DNA from: JBGQDM01 sp041495845
Lineage (GTDB): Bacteria; Acidobacteriota; Terriglobia; Terriglobales; Acidobacteriaceae
NCBI GenBank assembly: GCA_041495845.1
Contig: JBGQDM010000085.1
Coordinates: 1-14,516 of the forward strand
Length of the DNA: 14,516 nucleotides
Direction: 5' to 3'
This document shows positions 12,058 to 14,516 of this stretch, one piece after another. Each line of letters opens with the position of its first letter. Position 1 is the stretch's first letter. The notes below the pieces were generated by a model. That model did no database searches and was not told the DNA's origin. It was given only the letters and a program-made list of their open reading frames with translations. The position numbers were made by a program, and so were the translations under genes.

Positions 12058-14516
12058 CTACGACTGACCCTTGACGGTCAGGCTCACGGACACGCTATGT
12101 ACCAGTGCGCCTCCGCCATAGGAGCCGGTGAAGGTCAGGTTGAAGGTGCCGTGGTTAACATTCTTGTTGGCGCTCAGAGTCACCGTGGAATTCACCGGCG
12201 CACCGCTCAGGTTGTCCACCGATGGGGAGACCGAACAGGTAGAGTTCGGCGGGGCACCCGAACAGGAGAGATTCACGACGCCCGTGAGACCTCCGATGGG
12301 TGTCACCGTAATCGTGTAGGTGGCCTGGTGTCCGGAGGAGATGGTCTGCGATGCCGGAGTCGCGGTGATGGAGAAATCGCCGACGATGACCTGCACCGAG
12401 CCGCTGGTTGAACTTCCCTGGAAGTTCAGGTCGCCGCCGTAGCTGGCGGTCACGTTGCGAGCTCCCGTGGTTGCGAAGGTCAGCGAACAGCCACCCGCCG
12501 AAACAGCAGCCGAGCAGGTTTCTAACGTGCTGGCCGTCACCGTGACCGTGCCCGTGGGCGCAGTTACGTTCGTGGAGCCCACAACACTCACATTGATCCT
12601 CACCGGGCTGCCGGGGATACCGGGACTAGGCGAGGTGGAGGTGATGGTGGTGGTGGTGGTGGCCCGGTTGACAGCAATGGAGACGCTCTTGGACGCACCC
12701 CTGTAGTTCAGGGTGTCCGTGGGCGTAAAGGATACCGAAAGCGTCTGACTACCCGCATTCAGCACGCCCCCAGCCGGGGTGTAGGCAAATGAGCCGGTCA
12801 CATTCGCAGTGGCGTTCAGCTGGGCTCCGCTGAGCGCGGTCCCGTAGGTGATGGCGGCAGGAGTCGCCCACGTGATCACGGGCGTGGCCTGGTTGACGTT
12901 GATCAGCACCGACTTGGTAGCGGTGGTGTAGTTGGTGGTGTCCGTGGGCGTGAAGTCGACCTTGAGCGTTTGGCCTGTGCCAGCGTTCAGCTGCGTGCCT
13001 GCCGCTGGGGTGTAGACAAACACACCCGGAACGTTGGCAGTGGCGTTCAGTTGGGTGCTGGTGTCGAGCGCCGTTCCATAGGTAATGTCAGCTGGGTTGG
13101 CCCACGTGATGACGGGAGCTGCTTTGCCCACGGTGTAGGTCACGGAACTCGGGGTGCTGGCGTTGCCCACTGCATCCGCGGCGTTGACGGTGAAGGTGTG
13201 GGTGCCGACGGAGCCGGTCGCTGGGCTGGTGGTGGAAACCTTCTGCGACAACGCATCAGGGTCGCAAAGAACGACGCCGGAGCCACCATCGGTACAGCTG
13301 AAGTTGGCGGTCACGGTATCGCCGAAAACCGGGGACGCGGGCGAAATCGTCGGCCCGGTGATGACGGGAGCCTTCTTATCCACTTGGAACGGCCCATAGG
13401 CGGGGACGGGGACCGTGTTGCCAGCTACATCGGCTACCGAGCTCAGAACGGTCATGGCAGTGTTGGTTTCCGTGCCGCCCGGCACGGAGGTCGAAACGCT
13501 AAAAGTGGGCGTCGCCGGCCCGGAACCACCCGCGTTGTCGCTCTCGGTACACGGGACGGATACGTCGTTGGGCGTCCAGGCTGCAGCGGGTGGGGTACAA
13601 GAGAACGTCGGCGCCGTTTTGTCAATGTTGATGGTGAGCGTAGGCAGCGAGGTGGTGACCTGATTGCTGTTGTCGGTGGTCACGACTCTCTCTGGAGTCC
13701 CCGATGTATCAGTTGCCGAGAAGGTCACGATGGTTGTGCCTTCCACGTCGGCGGGAATTATGATCTGTCCCGTATTCCCGGTAATCGTTCCAGAGGCTGT
13801 GGTGGGCACGTTGGCGCCGGCGACGCTGTAGCCGATACTGGTGACATCGGGCAGCGGCGAGGGTGGCCCTGGGGGGGCGACGATGTTGGACGGGACGACC
13901 TCGATGCTCTGGAACGTTACGGTCACCGGCTGATTAGCCCAGGTGTTGTTGAGCGTTGGGCTCGTGGTGGTGGAGGTGGAAGGCTGGACCACGCCCACCA
14001 CCGGGATCAGCACCGAGTTGAAGTTCTTGGTTGTGCCCGAGATGAGGGGGTCGCCCGTGATGCTGTCGAAAATGTTGCTCAGGCCTTTGCAGTTGTTGTC
14101 GCCAGCCGCACCACAGCTTAGAGCAGTGTCCTTGCCCATGATGTAACCCGGGGCGATGATGGGTTTCTGCGCAGGCTCGGCGTTGAAGTTGTTGGAAGTC
14201 TTGATCAGGGCGCTGGTGCCGGTGTTGGGGCAGTTGGCGCCGGAAGGCGTTGTATTCGTGGCGGTGGTGCACAGATCAGTGGTCGTGACACAACCAAAGG
14301 TGCCGTTGCCCAGGTCCTGGTGCAGGCAGGTACTACCCTGGAAGGGTGTGTTGTTGACGAGGTCGGCAAACTGCTGATCCGTAATGGCCTGCACTGTGCC
14401 TTGCTGGAAGACACCCGTAAAGGAGCTCGGCGGCAGTCCGCTTCCCGAATAGTCGGTGGAGGCGGTGAGGTCGCTCGTATAGCTGAAATTGGTGGTGCCG
14501 GCCTGGAGTGGTTGGA
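12058..14516 (-). CDS. Large Ig-like/MBG-repeat surface or secreted protein, 3' part only
   Basis: The frame is open from the right edge of the window to the stop at 12058 (about 818 residues); the true start and any signal peptide lie outside. The apparent GTG start at 14394 is internal, because the frame continues with ordinary coding sequence. From N to C: a Thr/Asn-rich segment with several Cys (about 14500-13870); an Ig-like domain; two Ig-like domains with likely disulfide Cys pairs (FSCT with VPCT, FSCT with VLCD); two tandem MBG-like domains (ITYGTAL motif, FTPTDT.NY motif); a Big_5/Ig-like 3 domain (APTGTVTV); and a final Ig-like domain ending in VKGQS. No LPXTG, PEP-CTERM or beta-barrel tail is visible at the C-terminus. 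Such proteins in Acidobacteriota are usually extracellular, acting in adhesion or as carriers of a catalytic N-terminal domain that cannot be seen here. Composition is very rich in Thr, Ser and Val. Confidence 0.88.
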   Translation of the reverse strand, partial: QPLQAGTTNFSYTSDLTASTDYSGSGLPPSSFTGVFQQGTVQAITDQQFADLVNNTPFQGSTCLHQDLGNGTFGCVTTTDLCTTATNTTPSGANCPNTGTSALIKTSNNFNAEPAQKPIIAPGYIMGKDTALSCGAAGDNNCKGLSNIFDSITGDPLISGTTKNFNSVLIPVVGVVQPSTSTTTSPTLNNTWANQPVTVTFQSIEVVPSNIVAPPGPPSPLPDVTSIGYSVAGANVPTTASGTITGNTGQIIIPADVEGTTIVTFSATDTSGTPERVVTTDNSNQVTTSLPTLTINIDKTAPTFSCTPPAAAWTPNDVSVPCTESDNAGGSGPATPTFSVSTSVPGGTETNTAMTVLSSVADVAGNTVPVPAYGPFQVDKKAPVITGPTISPASPVFGDTVTANFSCTDGGSGVVLCDPDALSQKVSTTSPATGSVGTHTFTVNAADAVGNASTPSSVTYTVGKAAPVITWANPADITYGTALDTSTQLNATANVPGVFVYTPAAGTQLNAGTGQTLKVDFTPTDTTNYTTATKSVLINVNQATPVITWATPAAITYGTALSGAQLNATANVTGSFAYTPAGGVLNAGSQTLSVSFTPTDTLNYRGASKSVSIAVNRATTTTTITSTSPSPGIPGSPVRINVSVVGSTNVTAPTGTVTVTASTLETCSAAVSAGGCSLTFATTGARNVTASYGGDLNFQGSSTSGSVQVIVGDFSITATPASQTISSGHQATYTITVTPIGGLTGVVNLSCSGAPPNSTCSVSPSVDNLSGAPVNSTVTLSANKNVNHGTFNLTFTGSYGGGALVHSVSVSLTVKGQS
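12667..13122 (-). repeat. Two tandem MBG-like domain copies
   Basis: Copy A (13122-12892, 77 codons) and copy B (12888-12667, 74 codons) are offset by 234 bp (78 codons). Both carry PVITWA, ITYGTAL, QLNATANV, FTPTDT and a terminal VN. DNA identity is high around the PVITW and FTPTDT segments, so misalignment in short-read assembly or recombination is possible. A (TGG)6 tract encoding Thr follows copy B at 12645-12662. Confidence 0.85.

Noticed and set aside
12667..13122. Tandem 234-bp repeat considered as a mobile or CRISPR-like element
   Set aside because: Both copies stay in frame and encode complete, diverged MBG-like domains, so it is domain duplication within one gene.
12970..14121. A 383-codon + strand frame opposite the Ig-repeat protein
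   Set aside because: The Gly/Arg-rich translation is a shadow of Thr/Pro/Ala-rich coding on the other strand; no family motif or ribosome site.

Overview
The window reads as a GC-rich chromosomal stretch from a soil-type bacterium, most likely an Acidobacteriota (Terriglobia-like) genome. The basis is the combination of a very large membrane Ser/Thr kinase with TolB-like and TPR sensor regions, a long secreted Ig/MBG-repeat protein, a secreted imidazolonepropionase-type amidohydrolase, an ornithine-lipid-type acyltransferase and a DinB-fold protein. No marker gene fixes the taxonomy, so this is inference. I see no phage, IS, CRISPR or toxin-antitoxin signature.

Layout, left to right. (1) 1-165: two intrinsic terminators facing each other, one closing a + strand gene outside the window and one closing the DinB gene. 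(2) 166-2010, minus strand: a probable two-gene unit, a secreted alkaline-phosphatase-superfamily protein with two odd active-site residues, then a DinB-family protein. (3) 2011-2175: divergent promoter region with an unexplained terminator-shaped hairpin. (4) 2176-3996, plus: bifunctional acyltransferase (PlsC-like plus GNAT-like halves, OlsF type). (5) 4013-5167, minus: microsomal-type epoxide hydrolase, tail to tail with the previous gene. (6) 5330-6751, plus: secreted amidohydrolase, divergent from the hydrolase and apparently leaderless. (7) 6912-6986, minus: tRNA-Glu(CTC) with its own -10 box. (8) 7065-7841, minus: unrecognised 258-aa protein. (9) 7842-8223: the only gene-free stretch over 300 bp. 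(10) 8224-11955, plus: 1243-aa Ser/Thr kinase, TM, TolB-like domain, TPR array. (11) 12058 to the right edge, minus: 3' part of an Ig-repeat surface protein, closed by a strong terminator.

How the genes fit together: most are single transcription units of housekeeping or accessory metabolism (membrane-lipid acylation, epoxide opening, periplasmic hydrolysis). The kinase and the unknown protein share one divergent control region and are the best candidates for a functional pair. I did not find a clearly new multi-gene system. The observations most worth checking are a kinase N-terminal decapeptide repeat kept at protein level despite silent DNA divergence, the altered nucleophile and metal-ligand positions in the phosphatase-like protein, and two SD-less genes whose -10 boxes both sit exactly 9 nt before the ATG.
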